Shown: positions 1 through 8,511 of the stretch, one piece after another
How positions within the stretch are numbered: the stretch's first letter is position 1
Layout: every line of letters starts with the position of its first letter
Source: Wandonia sp964447015
GTDB taxonomy: Bacteria; Bacteroidota; Bacteroidia; Flavobacteriales_D; Crocinitomicaceae
DNA length: 57,481 bases
Direction: 5' to 3'
NCBI GenBank assembly: GCA_964447015.1
Contig: CAYUQU010000014.1
Coordinates: 1-57,481, forward strand
Position numbers and translations under genes: made by a program
Notes under the pieces: model-generated
Told to the model about the DNA's origin: nothing
The model's input: only the letters and a program-made list of their open reading frames with translations
Database searches by the model: none

Positions 1-382
1 TCACATTTTTTGAGTTTCCACTAGTTGAAATAGCAAGTAACACATCACCTTCTTGGCCTAAACTATCTACAAAACGAGAAAAAACAAAATCATAGCCATA
101 GTCATTAGATACACAGGACATGTGAGAAGCATCTGACAATGAAATTGCTGCCAAAGGAGGTCTATTTTCGCGATATCTCCCCGTCATTTCCTCTGCAAAA
201 TGCATTGCATCACACATTGACCCTCCGTTCCCGCAAGACATTATTTTTCGACCATTTTTCACAGCATGCGCCATATAGTCTCCAGCCAACTTAATGCTTT
301 CAAAATTAGACGACTCACTTATAAATTTGTTTAGTATATCAGCAGCTTCTGAAAAGTGGTATGCAATTTGTTTGTGACTCAT
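1..382 (-). CDS. gmhA: Phosphoheptose isomerase GmhA (partial, 3' end outside window)
   Basis: The first 127 codons are present; the rest lies beyond position 1. The protein is a SIS-domain sugar isomerase that converts sedoheptulose 7-phosphate to D-glycero-D-manno-heptose 7-phosphate, the first step of LPS-core heptose synthesis in the cytoplasm. The fragment tracks E. coli GmhA closely as I recall it: CGNGGS at residues 50-55, then CDAMHFAEE, with His61 and Glu65 at the positions of the known active-site residues, TGRYRENRP at 67-75, and STSGNS near 119-124 for phosphate binding. The ATG at 382 is the natural start, and a TAnnTTTG box lies just upstream on the minus strand. It is transcribed divergently from the next gene. 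Confidence 0.95.
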   Translation of the reverse strand, partial: MSHKQIAYHFSEAADILNKFISESSNFESIKLAGDYMAHAVKNGRKIMSCGNGGSMCDAMHFAEEMTGRYRENRPPLAAISLSDASHMSCVSNDYGYDFVFSRFVDSLGQEGDVLLAISTSGNSKNV

Positions 383-399
383 ACGATAACGAATTTGTT

Positions 400-407
400 C
401 AAATGTA
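400..407 (-). promoter_or_regulatory. Putative -7 box of gmhA promoter
   Basis: The minus strand reads TACATTTG, an exact match to the Bacteroidota -7 consensus TAnnTTTG, 17 nt before the gmhA start codon. A TTG lies 15 nt further upstream, somewhat closer than the usual 17-23 nt spacing. Confidence 0.5.
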
Positions 408-440
408 CTAAATTTAGATAGTCAATTTCATAAATTAAGT

Positions 441-448
441 TATATTTG
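441..448 (+). promoter_or_regulatory. Putative -7 box for the small secreted protein gene
   Basis: TATATTTG matches TAnnTTTG exactly, 32 nt before the start codon at 481. No convincing -33 TTG is seen. It forms a divergent pair with the gmhA promoter. Confidence 0.45.
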
Positions 449-480
449 GAACACAGCTTTAAAAAAGAAAACTGTAAAAC

Positions 481-912
481 ATGAGAAAAAGTCTACTAAC
501 TTTAATGCTTTTAACACTGTCCTTAAGTGTTTTAGCGCAGAAAAAAGAATTAAATTGTTTTGAAAAAATGGAAACTGCGTTTAAAGAACGTGGTTCATAT
601 ACAATAGCTGATGAAATGCATCGAAAAGTTATTGTATCATTTTTCGAAGGCGATGATGCAATGTGTGTAAATGGTAAAGTTCGCGTTGAAAACGGAAAAA
701 TCAGTTCGATTTTCCTCCAATACAGCGACGCTACTTATGAAATTTTTGATGTAAAATTCTACAATCAGAACAAACAAGCACCTAGTATAAATAACGGTAT
801 TTCAGAAATGATTTTAACCGCTGACGGTCAGAAATTACGCATTGTTTTCATTGATCAATTGAGACCAAAGAAGAAACAATTTCAACAGGCTACAATACCT
901 GACGATTTATAA
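481..912 (+). CDS. Small secreted protein of unknown function
   Basis: The protein has 143 aa. It begins with a clear signal peptide (MRKS, then a Leu-rich core, cleavage probably after SVLAQ near residue 20), so it should be exported to the periplasm or outer membrane. The mature part is polar with two cysteines (near residues 26 and 62), and I recognise no domain. It is followed directly by a strong terminator and preceded by a -7 box, so it is probably monocistronic. The ATG at 481 is chosen because it opens the signal peptide. Confidence 0.75.
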   Translation: MRKSLLTLMLLTLSLSVLAQKKELNCFEKMETAFKERGSYTIADEMHRKVIVSFFEGDDAMCVNGKVRVENGKISSIFLQYSDATYEIFDVKFYNQNKQAPSINNGISEMILTADGQKLRIVFIDQLRPKKKQFQQATIPDDL

Positions 913-930
913 AAAATATTTAATCTGAAA

Positions 931-961
931 AAGAGTTCCAAACTGGAGCTCTTTTTTTTTT
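931..961 (+). terminator. Rho-independent terminator
   Basis: A 10-bp stem (931-940 with 944-953, one G-T pair) with a 3-nt loop is followed by about 8 T. It ends the 143-aa gene and overlaps the 3' end of the convergent minus-strand gene. Confidence 0.8.
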
Positions 962-3047
962 AGAATTTAATTCTCAGTTGAACACCAATATCTGATTTTC
1001 TATTCCCATCAATTATTTCGGGACCCGAACCTATACTCTTTCTGTTACTATATAAGAATATCCCGTACTTTATCCACAAGTCAAAACGTCGAGCAAATGT
1101 CCAACGAATTAGCGCATAGGCACGCATACCTTTATCGTTATGGGCTGGAATATAGAATACATTTAACATATTATTCTCAAAAGCATAAATTCTTGAATCA
1201 TACCCGTCTGTGTCGAATAGTGCATATCTCAAACTAATATCCACAGGGAAATTTTTGGGTTTATACACTATGTCTTGATAGAGTAAAACACCCTCTTGCC
1301 CCTCACTACTTTGCCTAGTAACAGTAACGTACTCAAGTCTAGATTTAATCGTGATGGATTCGCTTACTTTATATGCAAGATTTAGTCTAAAATTACGCTG
1401 AGTAACATCTTCTACTCCTGTGATTGTGCCGTCTGTAATTCTACTATTCCTAGCTTTGCGCTGCTCTCGAAAACGCGCGTAAATCTCTAGTTGACGACTT
1501 GGTTTATATGAAAGTTGAGTGAGAAATTCTGCCCCCGAAGATGGTGCATCAACTTGATACCTTAGCCATGGAAATTTAAAGAAATCAATATACGTATTAA
1601 CTGTCCAAGCTCCACCCAAACGCCAAAAAAGACCTACAAAAATACCACTTTCATTTTGTGTTCTTGAACCTTCACTAAATCCTTGAGAATAAAATGTGTG
1701 AAAGTTACGTGGGTAATGTCTGTACATCGTACTTAACGAAACTCTTGAATCAAGTGCAACCATTGCTCCTTGCAGAAATCCAACAGCTCCTGAACCTGAG
1801 CGCACAACTTCACCAAATATATTGGTGTTTTTAAATACATAAGAATAATCTGCACTTATATTGAAAAGTTCTTTTCCTCTAAAATCAAATTGATTGTAAG
1901 GTTGTTCAGGGCGATTAAATTCGTTGTCATAACTGTGATGAATTGCTGCCACTCCCATATTAAAAGCGGCAGATTTATATTGTGCATATCCTCCAAAAAG
2001 CCCTTCCTGAAGTGTATTTCTTCTCTCTATCTCCGAATTTGTCCGATGCAATCCAGTCATATTAATTGAGCTAGCAAACTGCTCTTGCTGCGTTAAAGTA
2101 TCTAGTAAGGCTTGTACAGTCGCATCAACTTTTTTTATTGAACCAAATGCAATCAAACTAAATTTACCAATACCTGCTTCGACAGCCGCTCCTCTCAAAA
2201 AACGCGTCTCATCCACTGACGCATAAGGTCGAATCCCACGTGGGTTCTTCTTGATATTGACAACGTCCGCCGTTTTATTGAATGCATATCCTGACCAAAA
2301 ATTCAAGCCCTGCCCAATTTGAATTTGATAATCGCCCAAGGCAACTGTTCTAAGATATTTACCACCTGAATAAAATGCATGAGCTGAATAGAAATCAAAA
2401 CCATATCTATTTGAGCCTTTAAAAAACTCTTCACCTGGATCTTTTTCTGCGGTAACGCCAACACTGAAGTTATTGCGGTAGGTAAATCGAACACGCGAAT
2501 AATACCGATCGGGATTGCCGTGATAATAACTATTGCTACTTTGCAGTATTGAATCAGGCACATCTGTATAACCTCTCTTTTGCTCAATATTTCGTTGATA
2601 TCGGAGTAGAACCTCCCCATTTCCATACTTTAACATCTCTTTTAACGAAACATGTACTTGGTCAAAACGATCATCGACACGAATGAAGGGAAGCACCATA
2701 TTAATGGTAAGAATATCCCAGTATGGAACGGCTTGAATCTCATAGATACTAATTAGCTTTCCAAATTTTTTCCTGTGATTCAACAACGATAAAATCTGCA
2801 CATCAGTTAAAAGACCTAAAAGTTTCAAGTCTTCTCCATCTGTTTTATTCAAATTGATAGGATGTTCAATAAAATAGTAGAGATCTTCAGTGATTTGTTC
2901 TAAGACGATATCTTCAGCTTCAAGGTTTTCTGCTAAATACTCAATTCGTTGTTGAATTATCTCACTCTTTTGCTCAAATTGAGCATATCCATTTGTTGAA
3001 ATAACAAATAACAAAAAGAATATGAGATATATTCTAGTCCCGTCCAT
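960..3047 (-). CDS. Helix-hairpin-helix plus outer-membrane barrel protein
   Basis: The protein has 695 aa from the ATG at 3047, which opens a signal peptide (MDGTRIYLIFFLLFVIS, cleavage near NGYAQ). An upstream in-frame start at 3089 would add 14 residues and bury the signal, so it is less likely. After an N-terminal helical stretch, residues about 60-115 look like tandem ComEA-type helix-hairpin-helix units (DLKLLGLLTD, then LISIYEIQAVPYWD). The remainder alternates aromatic and polar residues like a large outer-membrane barrel. This fusion is found in Bacteroidota, but its role is not known to me. The start overlaps the end of the upstream PorV/PorQ-like gene by 14 nt, suggesting translational coupling and a shared job at the outer membrane. 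Confidence 0.8.
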   Translation of the reverse strand: MDGTRIYLIFFLLFVISTNGYAQFEQKSEIIQQRIEYLAENLEAEDIVLEQITEDLYYFIEHPINLNKTDGEDLKLLGLLTDVQILSLLNHRKKFGKLISIYEIQAVPYWDILTINMVLPFIRVDDRFDQVHVSLKEMLKYGNGEVLLRYQRNIEQKRGYTDVPDSILQSSNSYYHGNPDRYYSRVRFTYRNNFSVGVTAEKDPGEEFFKGSNRYGFDFYSAHAFYSGGKYLRTVALGDYQIQIGQGLNFWSGYAFNKTADVVNIKKNPRGIRPYASVDETRFLRGAAVEAGIGKFSLIAFGSIKKVDATVQALLDTLTQQEQFASSINMTGLHRTNSEIERRNTLQEGLFGGYAQYKSAAFNMGVAAIHHSYDNEFNRPEQPYNQFDFRGKELFNISADYSYVFKNTNIFGEVVRSGSGAVGFLQGAMVALDSRVSLSTMYRHYPRNFHTFYSQGFSEGSRTQNESGIFVGLFWRLGGAWTVNTYIDFFKFPWLRYQVDAPSSGAEFLTQLSYKPSRQLEIYARFREQRKARNSRITDGTITGVEDVTQRNFRLNLAYKVSESITIKSRLEYVTVTRQSSEGQEGVLLYQDIVYKPKNFPVDISLRYALFDTDGYDSRIYAFENNMLNVFYIPAHNDKGMRAYALIRWTFARRFDLWIKYGIFLYSNRKSIGSGPEIIDGNRKSDIGVQLRIKF

Positions 3048-3858
3048 TACCCCATAAATAGTGAAGTGATATTCCAGTAGAAAAACCAAGAATTTGCTTG
3101 TACGATGATGCTAAATCTATTCTTAACCCTTTGAAATTATACCCAAGTCCAAAAGCAATCTCTACAGGCTTGGTCGAAACGCCTGCTCTAATGTAAAAAT
3201 CCTCAAGAGGTTGATACTCTAATCCACCTTTTAATTTCAGGGGGAACAATACATCTTTCTCTACCTCCATCAACCATTCGAGCTTTTTGGAAATTGAATA
3301 TCGTGCTCCAATTCGAATTAGTGTGGCAAATCGTTCATCTTGATAACTTGCAAATCGAGCTCGTGTGATATTGTACACACTAGCTCCCAACATCCATTTT
3401 TTATTAATCCTTGCAGCTAGTCCAAATTCAGCACTTATCCCATGCTTAGTCCCATATTCAGCTGGTTGACGAACATTGAGGTAGTTCACCTGAACTCCCA
3501 TTGAAATATATTCAGCTAATTTGAGACTATACCCCATACCTGCGCGAGCTGTTCTGAATAATTCGAACCCACTATATTGCGCACCCGCAGATAATACACC
3601 CACTTTGAGAGGCTGAACAATTGTCAACCCTTGGTATTGAAATTCTCTCAGAAAAAATCGATTTTCGTAATAGACTCCTACTCCACCCTTCTCCGCATAA
3701 CCAAGCATTCCTGGATTATGGTGATATGCCCAAATATCATCTACCGCTACAGAAGCATTTGCTAAAGCAGTTGAACGTGCACCCATTTTGTAAACATCTT
3801 GAGAAGTAGCAAAATACGTAGTGGCTAACAGAACTAAACTTAATCCAAATCGTTTCAT
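3034..3858 (-). CDS. PorV/PorQ-like outer-membrane beta-barrel protein
   Basis: The protein has 274 aa with a signal peptide (MKRFGLSLVLLATTYFATSQ). The mature start, KMGARSTALANASVAV, followed by WAYHHNPGML, is typical of the FadL-like PorV/PorQ family, in which an N-terminal segment precedes a barrel. PorV and PorQ are outer-membrane partners of the type IX secretion system; this paralogue is shorter than PorV and cannot be assigned to either by eye. It is the first gene of a two-gene minus-strand unit with the helix-hairpin-helix protein, overlapping it by 14 nt. Confidence 0.65.
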   Translation of the reverse strand: MKRFGLSLVLLATTYFATSQDVYKMGARSTALANASVAVDDIWAYHHNPGMLGYAEKGGVGVYYENRFFLREFQYQGLTIVQPLKVGVLSAGAQYSGFELFRTARAGMGYSLKLAEYISMGVQVNYLNVRQPAEYGTKHGISAEFGLAARINKKWMLGASVYNITRARFASYQDERFATLIRIGARYSISKKLEWLMEVEKDVLFPLKLKGGLEYQPLEDFYIRAGVSTKPVEIAFGLGYNFKGLRIDLASSYKQILGFSTGISLHYLWGNGRD

Positions 3859-3974
3859 TCAAGAGAGCATTAATCACTTGTATTAAATACAATTAAGAAT
3901 TGCAATTTATAAAAAAAATGAAAACCGACCTAAAGTCTTAGATAAAATACGCTCATAATCAATTCAAAATGTGA

Positions 3975-4009
3975 TAAAAAAAGAAAGGCGGTCGTGAATC
4001 ACGACCGCC
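3975..4009 (-). terminator. Second minus-strand terminator hairpin
   Basis: There are perfect 11-nt arms (GGCGGTCGTGA at 3987-3997 and its complement at 3999-4009), and on the minus strand a T-rich tract follows. It lies about 310 bp past the terminator of the nearest upstream minus-strand gene, so it is either a backup stop or the end of an unannotated transcript. Confidence 0.65.
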
Positions 4010-4238
4010 ATCTAGGCTCTGAGTTGCAAATAATTAATATACTACCATTTGTTTATCTCAACAAGTGTATTGACATTCATGAATCTAACCTTGTAATAAC
4101 CTACATTTAGATATTGAGATTATTATAATTAATGATGTACTACTTGTTACTATTTACTTTTCTATCTCTACATACAAATAACCAAAATCCCCAACAATTA
4201 TAGCTCGCATGATTTCAAATCCTTACGCAGATTACGCA

Positions 4239-4265
4239 TTTATACTTAAGCTGATTAAGTATAAA
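4239..4265. repeat. Perfect 11-bp inverted repeat
   Basis: TTTATACTTAA (4239-4249) and its exact reverse complement (4255-4265) are separated by 5 nt. The AT-rich stem has no adjacent T tract typical of a terminator on either strand. It could be an operator, a transcript-stabilising hairpin or a remnant of a mobile element. Confidence 0.6.
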
Positions 4266-4314
4266 TACTTAGATTTTTTGTTTTGGTAATTTGCGAATGT
4301 CAACTGATACCAAC

Positions 4315-4342
4315 AAAAAGGGCTCCCGTTTTAAGGAAGCCC
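4315..4342 (-). terminator. Terminator of the MopE-repeat gene
   Basis: On the minus strand an 8-bp stem (GGGCTTCC with GGGAGCCC, one T-G pair) and a 7-nt loop are followed by TTTTT. It lies 27 nt past the stop codon of the large secreted protein. Confidence 0.8.
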
Positions 4343-4368
4343 TTTCAAAAAACTTACAATTCAATTTC

Positions 4369-7131
4369 CTATTTTTTCACAATTCGCTGAACTGCTGTTC
4401 CCGTTTCGTTTGAAATTTTCACAAGATACATCCCTGTATTAAGCGAAGTAAGATTCAACTTACTAGATGAGCCAGTGAACTCAGTGTTCGCAACCAATTC
4501 TCCTGTAAGTGCAAACACTTCAACTTTAGTTGTTTTAAAGTTTGAAGACAAAGTCACAACAACCTCACCATTTGACGGGTTAGGTACTATTGAGAAATTC
4601 AGAGTAGTAACTTCATCCAAGCCAATAGTTACCAAGTCTTCTCCATCACAATCCTGATCTATTCCGTCATTTGGAATTTCTGTAGCACCTGGATAGATTG
4701 TATCATCAGAATCATTACAATCTTCATCATTTAGAGAATAACCAGCTCCTGGGTCTTCACATAAATCCATGCCAGTACCTGCACCAAAACCATCTCCATC
4801 AGCGTCTACATAATAGGTCACAAAAGTTAGTCCTTCATCAACTTCAGTGTTACAGTTATCATCTTGTCCATTACATACTTCAGGAGCTGCAGGATTCACA
4901 TTTTCATCATTGTCATTACAGTCAGTATTGTTTAATGAGTACCCTGCTCCTGGGTCTGTACAAAATTCTATTGCGTCTCCAGCACCAAAACCATCTCCAT
5001 CTGCATCTATGTAGTATTGAGTAGGCACAGTAATATTCTCATCTGTGTCATCACAATCATCATCATTAGTTGCATAACCTGCTCCTGGGTCTTCACAAGA
5101 TTCGAAACCAGTTCCTGTTCCGTAACCATCCCCATCAGCATCTACATAATAAGTCACAAAAACTAATCCCTCGTCAACATCACCATTACAATTATCATCT
5201 AAACCATTACATACCTCAGGTGCTCCTGGATTCACATTCTCATCATTGTCGTTACAATCTGAATCAAGTAGAACGTATCCTATAGGTTGTTGGCATACTT
5301 GGATAAATACAGAAGAATTTCCATACCCATCTCCATCTAAATCCTGATACCAATATGTATCTGGATTAATATTCTCATCTGTGTCATCACAATCACCATC
5401 GTTAGTTACGTAACCTACTGGCTGCGTACAAGCGCTAATCTGATTCAAGATGTCTCCAAATCCGTCACCATCTGCATCAAGATAGAAAGTCTGGGGAACA
5501 AGCGGGTTTTCAAATCCAAAAACAGAGACATTGTCATTCCTCCACGTTGCACCTACTGCTCCCATGTTTGTTATGTAGAAACGGAACGTTACTTCACCTA
5601 CATTTTCAAAAGTTGCAGGTAAAAGTATGGTTGTCGTTGCATCTGAAGTTGAAGACTGTCCTGTTGCTACATCAGTTGTAAATCCATCTACACTTGAGCG
5701 CAAAGTCCACGTTGGAGTTCCACCAGACCCACTGTTTCTATGCAAGAACTCAACCTTAGTAAGTGTCAACTCAAAACAATCTTCTGGAGTAATTGTAAAT
5801 TCATTATACTGATCCAAATCAATTGTCGCTGTTGTATTCCAACCACTTCGATTGAAATATCCCGCTCCAGCTGCACAGTTTGTCATCATTGAACTATAAT
5901 CCGAAAACGTTACATTAACGCTAGAAACAGTTGCTGCTACATCTTGATTATCGCAATCTATAGTACCATTGAATACATAGATTCCCAATTCAGCCCCCAA
6001 CAAAGTAGCATCCTCTCCATCACAATCCTGATCTATGCCATCATCAGGAATATCTGTAGCGCCAGGGTAAATTGTATCATCTGTATCATCACAATCATCA
6101 CTGTTCAACGAGTATCCAGCACCAGGATCTGAACAAAACAACATCGCAGCACCTGCTCCATAACCATCTCCATCTGCATCAACATAATACACCTCTGTCG
6201 CAACACCAATCTGATCATCTGTATCATCACAATCATCTCCGTTTGCTACATACCCCATAGGTGCTGTACATGCTTCTACAGTTGAATTAGGATTTCCCAA
6301 TCCATCACCATCGAAATCTTCATAGAATGTGTATCCACTCACAATAGTTAAATCCAAATAAATTGTACTATCACATCCCGCTGCGTTACCACCCACAAGA
6401 GTGTGCTCATAATTTCCACTTACTGTATAATCTGTACCAAAGAAATTGTAGGTTTGACATGCTTCTACTGTTTGGTTTGATGATGTCGGAATACAAGCAC
6501 CTTCAAGTACAACTGCTCCATCTATTGACAATCCATACACACCTGCCGACGGAGAGTTGAATCCCCAACCACCAGTAGTTGTTTGTCCAGAAGCGTAATA
6601 TCGAAAAGTGACAGTTACTGTCTCTGCTATATTTTGTAATGCAGCTACGCTGGTTAAGTCAACCGAAAAAGATTGACCCGTTCCTATTGTAACTGAAGGA
6701 ATATCAATCAACGTAAAACTAACTCCATCCAAACTATAAGCAAACTGATTCGAAACGCCTGGAGTAGCACAAAAAGAAGCCGTGCCTGTGACATTAGCAT
6801 TGATTGAATTTAATGACATTTCATACCCCAAAGCGGCAGAAAGTTCAAATTCGAAATAATCAGTGTTCGAAACATTAATTCCATCATTCTGAAAACCTAC
6901 AGTTCTGAATGAATTCCCCCCTGCTGAAGCTGGAGCTCCTACCCCCCTTGTCAACACATTTGAAGCATCCAGATTGGCATCCATCACTTCTGCAGTCGAG
7001 GTAGCGACAGTACTTTCGCCTGTAAAATCCCAAGCTAGGATTTGAGCGCTCAAAAACTGAACATTAAGAATCATTAATAAACCAGTCAGTATTAATGTTC
7101 TGTAATTTTTAATGAAAGTAGAATTTCTCAT
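4369..7131 (-). CDS. Large MopE-repeat protein with T9SS type A sorting domain
   Basis: The protein has 920 aa from the ATG at 7131 (MRNSTFIKN, then a signal core ending LSAQ). An in-frame start 33 nt upstream would place charged residues before the signal and is less likely. Order: an N-terminal beta-sandwich-like module (about 30-210); a linker with four Cys; two MopE-type repeats (DADGDGYG, then DDCDDTDD); a second sandwich-like module (about 380-540); five more repeats, two ending EVCNG(L/Q)DDNCN and one ending DGIDQDCDGED; and a C-terminal sorting domain of about 75 aa with NPSNGEVVV and LNTGMYLVKI. The Asp-rich repeats resemble calcium- or copper-binding thrombospondin/MopE motifs. The protein is presumably secreted by T9SS to the surface; the ligand is unknown. 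Confidence 0.85.
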   Translation of the reverse strand: MRNSTFIKNYRTLILTGLLMILNVQFLSAQILAWDFTGESTVATSTAEVMDANLDASNVLTRGVGAPASAGGNSFRTVGFQNDGINVSNTDYFEFELSAALGYEMSLNSINANVTGTASFCATPGVSNQFAYSLDGVSFTLIDIPSVTIGTGQSFSVDLTSVAALQNIAETVTVTFRYYASGQTTTGGWGFNSPSAGVYGLSIDGAVVLEGACIPTSSNQTVEACQTYNFFGTDYTVSGNYEHTLVGGNAAGCDSTIYLDLTIVSGYTFYEDFDGDGLGNPNSTVEACTAPMGYVANGDDCDDTDDQIGVATEVYYVDADGDGYGAGAAMLFCSDPGAGYSLNSDDCDDTDDTIYPGATDIPDDGIDQDCDGEDATLLGAELGIYVFNGTIDCDNQDVAATVSSVNVTFSDYSSMMTNCAAGAGYFNRSGWNTTATIDLDQYNEFTITPEDCFELTLTKVEFLHRNSGSGGTPTWTLRSSVDGFTTDVATGQSSTSDATTTILLPATFENVGEVTFRFYITNMGAVGATWRNDNVSVFGFENPLVPQTFYLDADGDGFGDILNQISACTQPVGYVTNDGDCDDTDENINPDTYWYQDLDGDGYGNSSVFIQVCQQPIGYVLLDSDCNDNDENVNPGAPEVCNGLDDNCNGDVDEGLVFVTYYVDADGDGYGTGTGFESCEDPGAGYATNDDDCDDTDENITVPTQYYIDADGDGFGAGDAIEFCTDPGAGYSLNNTDCNDNDENVNPAAPEVCNGQDDNCNTEVDEGLTFVTYYVDADGDGFGAGTGMDLCEDPGAGYSLNDEDCNDSDDTIYPGATEIPNDGIDQDCDGEDLVTIGLDEVTTLNFSIVPNPSNGEVVVTLSSNFKTTKVEVFALTGELVANTEFTGSSSKLNLTSLNTGMYLVKISNETGTAVQRIVKK

Positions 7132-7260
7132 ATCACAAATATTTTTTTTTTGCAAAGGTCTCACTTTATTTTTGAAACTACTATTACCAAAACATTAATA
7201 TCTCAACAAAAAAAGGTATGTTTTTAACAATTTCCATAATCAGGTTACGATCACTTTTTG

Positions 7261-7268
7261 TAAATTTG
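7261..7268 (+). promoter_or_regulatory. Putative -7 box of the YwqK-like gene
   Basis: TAAATTTG matches TAnnTTTG exactly and ends 3 nt before the ATG at 7272. This implies a very short or absent leader and supports that ATG over the longer upstream reading frame. Confidence 0.55.
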
Positions 7269-7271
7269 GGC

Positions 7272-7646
7272 ATGAGAAAATTTTTCCTATTCATTCTTCC
7301 TTTGTCATTATTGTTGTTTTCGTGTGACGAAACGAATCAAACCAAAGATTATATAGATTGTGAAAGGCTCCACCTTGACGTCGCCTACAATCATTTTTAT
7401 GAAACTGACAGAGATCAACCTTATACAGGGGTTTGCAAACTATTTCATGTAGGCGGCAAACTCAAGCAAATGCGTGAAATGGAGAATGGGAAAAACCATG
7501 GTCGTTTTGAACTCTATAATGAGCAGGGAATCCTGGTAGAAGAAGGCGCTTTTCACGAGAATTTACATCATGGCGTCTTCAAATATTATAATGATGAAGG
7601 TGAGCTAATTGAACAAATTGAATATGCTTATGGCAGACGCAAATAA
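7272..7646 (+). CDS. YwqK/MORN-like lipoprotein
   Basis: The protein has 124 aa. MRKFFLFILPLSLLLFSC gives a lipoprotein signal with a lipobox at Cys18, so it should be lipid-anchored in the envelope. The reading frame extends 54 nt upstream, but only the ATG at 7272 gives a sensible signal. The second half has MORN/YwqK-type repeats (GKLKQMREMENGKNHGRFE, then GAFHENLHHGVFKYYNDEG), which form beta-hairpin ladders. Some databases call such proteins YwqK antitoxins, but no toxin partner is visible here. The function is unknown. The gene lies 41 nt before rsmA on the same strand, which has its own promoter. Confidence 0.75.
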   Translation: MRKFFLFILPLSLLLFSCDETNQTKDYIDCERLHLDVAYNHFYETDRDQPYTGVCKLFHVGGKLKQMREMENGKNHGRFELYNEQGILVEEGAFHENLHHGVFKYYNDEGELIEQIEYAYGRRK

Positions 7647-7675
7647 AATTTGTCTGTTTGCACTTTTCATTTACC

Positions 7676-7683
7676 TATCTTTG
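7676..7683 (+). promoter_or_regulatory. Putative -7 box of rsmA
   Basis: TATCTTTG lies 4 nt before the rsmA ATG at 7688, with a TTG 23 nt upstream at 7650-7652. It is the canonical Bacteroidota form and fixes the start codon. Confidence 0.65.
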
Positions 7684-7687
7684 CCCA

Positions 7688-8485
7688 ATGACAGTCAAAG
7701 CTAAAAAACATCTCGGACAGCATTTCTTAACAGACAAGAATATTTGTAAAAATATAGCTGATGAATTGCAGCACACTGACCGATACAATAAAGTACTTGA
7801 AATAGGACCAGGAATGGGTGCGTTGACAGAGTTTTTATTGAAAAGACCTGAATTCGAAACACAGGTAATGGAAATTGATTCTGAATCGATTACTTATTTA
7901 AATGAGCATTTTAAAGAACTCAAAGGAAGAATTATAGAAGCTGATTTTCTGAAAGAAGATTTGAAAAAATATATGGGAGATAAGCCATTTGCTGTTGCTG
8001 GTAATTTTCCATACAATATTTCTTCCCAAATTCTTTTCAAGGTATTTGATTATCGAAATCAAATCCCGGAAGTTGTCGGAATGTTTCAAAAAGAAGTCGC
8101 ACAGCGAATAGCAGAACCACCTGGATCTAAAGTCTACGGTATTTTAAGTGTTTTTCTTCAAGCATTTTATGACATTCGCTATTGTTTTACTGTGGATGAA
8201 CACGTATTCAACCCTCCCCCAAAAGTGAAATCAGGTGTAATTCAACTCGTCCGCAATAATAGAGACAAGTTAGATTGTAACGAAGCTTTGTTTATTCGAG
8301 TAGTAAAAACAGGTTTCAATCAGCGACGAAAAACATTGAGAAACTCACTAAAATCAATGCTAAACGGAGCGACAACAGAGGATGAAATATTTGACCTTCG
8401 TCCTGAACGATTAAGCGTTGACCAATTTGTCTATTTGACAAAAATTGTCGAACAGGCTCAAAAACAAAATGGTCCGCTTATTTAA
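7688..8485 (+). CDS. rsmA: 16S rRNA dimethyladenosine transferase RsmA (KsgA)
   Basis: The protein has 265 aa, normal for the family. The enzyme uses SAM to dimethylate two adjacent adenosines near the 3' end of 16S rRNA during 30S maturation. Visible motifs are KKHLGQHFL at the N-terminus, the SAM-binding loop EIGPGMGALTEFLL (about 38-51), the acidic EAD at about 85, and the catalytic NFPYNIS motif (about 105-111). The ATG at 7688 is chosen because the conserved protein begins MTVKAKKHLGQ and a -7 box sits just upstream; the extra upstream codons are intergenic. Confidence 0.97.
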   Translation: MTVKAKKHLGQHFLTDKNICKNIADELQHTDRYNKVLEIGPGMGALTEFLLKRPEFETQVMEIDSESITYLNEHFKELKGRIIEADFLKEDLKKYMGDKPFAVAGNFPYNISSQILFKVFDYRNQIPEVVGMFQKEVAQRIAEPPGSKVYGILSVFLQAFYDIRYCFTVDEHVFNPPPKVKSGVIQLVRNNRDKLDCNEALFIRVVKTGFNQRRKTLRNSLKSMLNGATTEDEIFDLRPERLSVDQFVYLTKIVEQAQKQNGPLI

Positions 8486-8495
8486 GCGAACCATT
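8468..8495. terminator. Bidirectional terminator between convergent genes
   Basis: AATGGT-C-CGCTTA pairs with TAAGCG-A-ACCATT in a long stem that contains the rsmA stop codon. T-rich sequence follows on both strands, better on the minus strand, so it can stop rsmA and the facing barrel gene. Confidence 0.7.
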
Positions 8496-8511
8496 CTAAA
8501 TTTCTTGTTTT

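Larger units (their letters stand above)
3859..4368. other. Gene-free 510-bp interval with hairpins and an inverted repeat
   Basis: No convincing coding sequence is seen; the longest candidate is an 18-codon minus-strand ORF at 4154-4210 without a ribosome site. The interval holds the terminator of the MopE-repeat gene (4315-4342), a second minus-strand hairpin (3975-4009), and an 11-bp perfect inverted repeat (4239-4265). The short phrase TTACGCAGATTACGCA at 4223-4238 is an internal near-repeat. The upstream region of the PorV/PorQ-like gene lies at its left end. Confidence 0.6.

Noticed and set aside
3048..3089. Longer start for the helix-hairpin-helix protein
   Set aside because: It would add 14 residues before the signal peptide and lengthen the overlap with the upstream gene to 56 nt.
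4154..4210. 18-codon minus-strand ORF in the gene-free gap
   Set aside because: It has no ribosome site, no promoter and no known protein match by eye; it is short enough to be chance.
4700..6300. Regularly spaced DNA repeats on both strands, at first sight array-like
   Set aside because: They are the codons of the MopE-type protein repeats in the large secreted protein; unit length and spacing vary and the frame is open throughout, so this is not a CRISPR array. Opposite-strand His/Leu-rich frames here are shadows.
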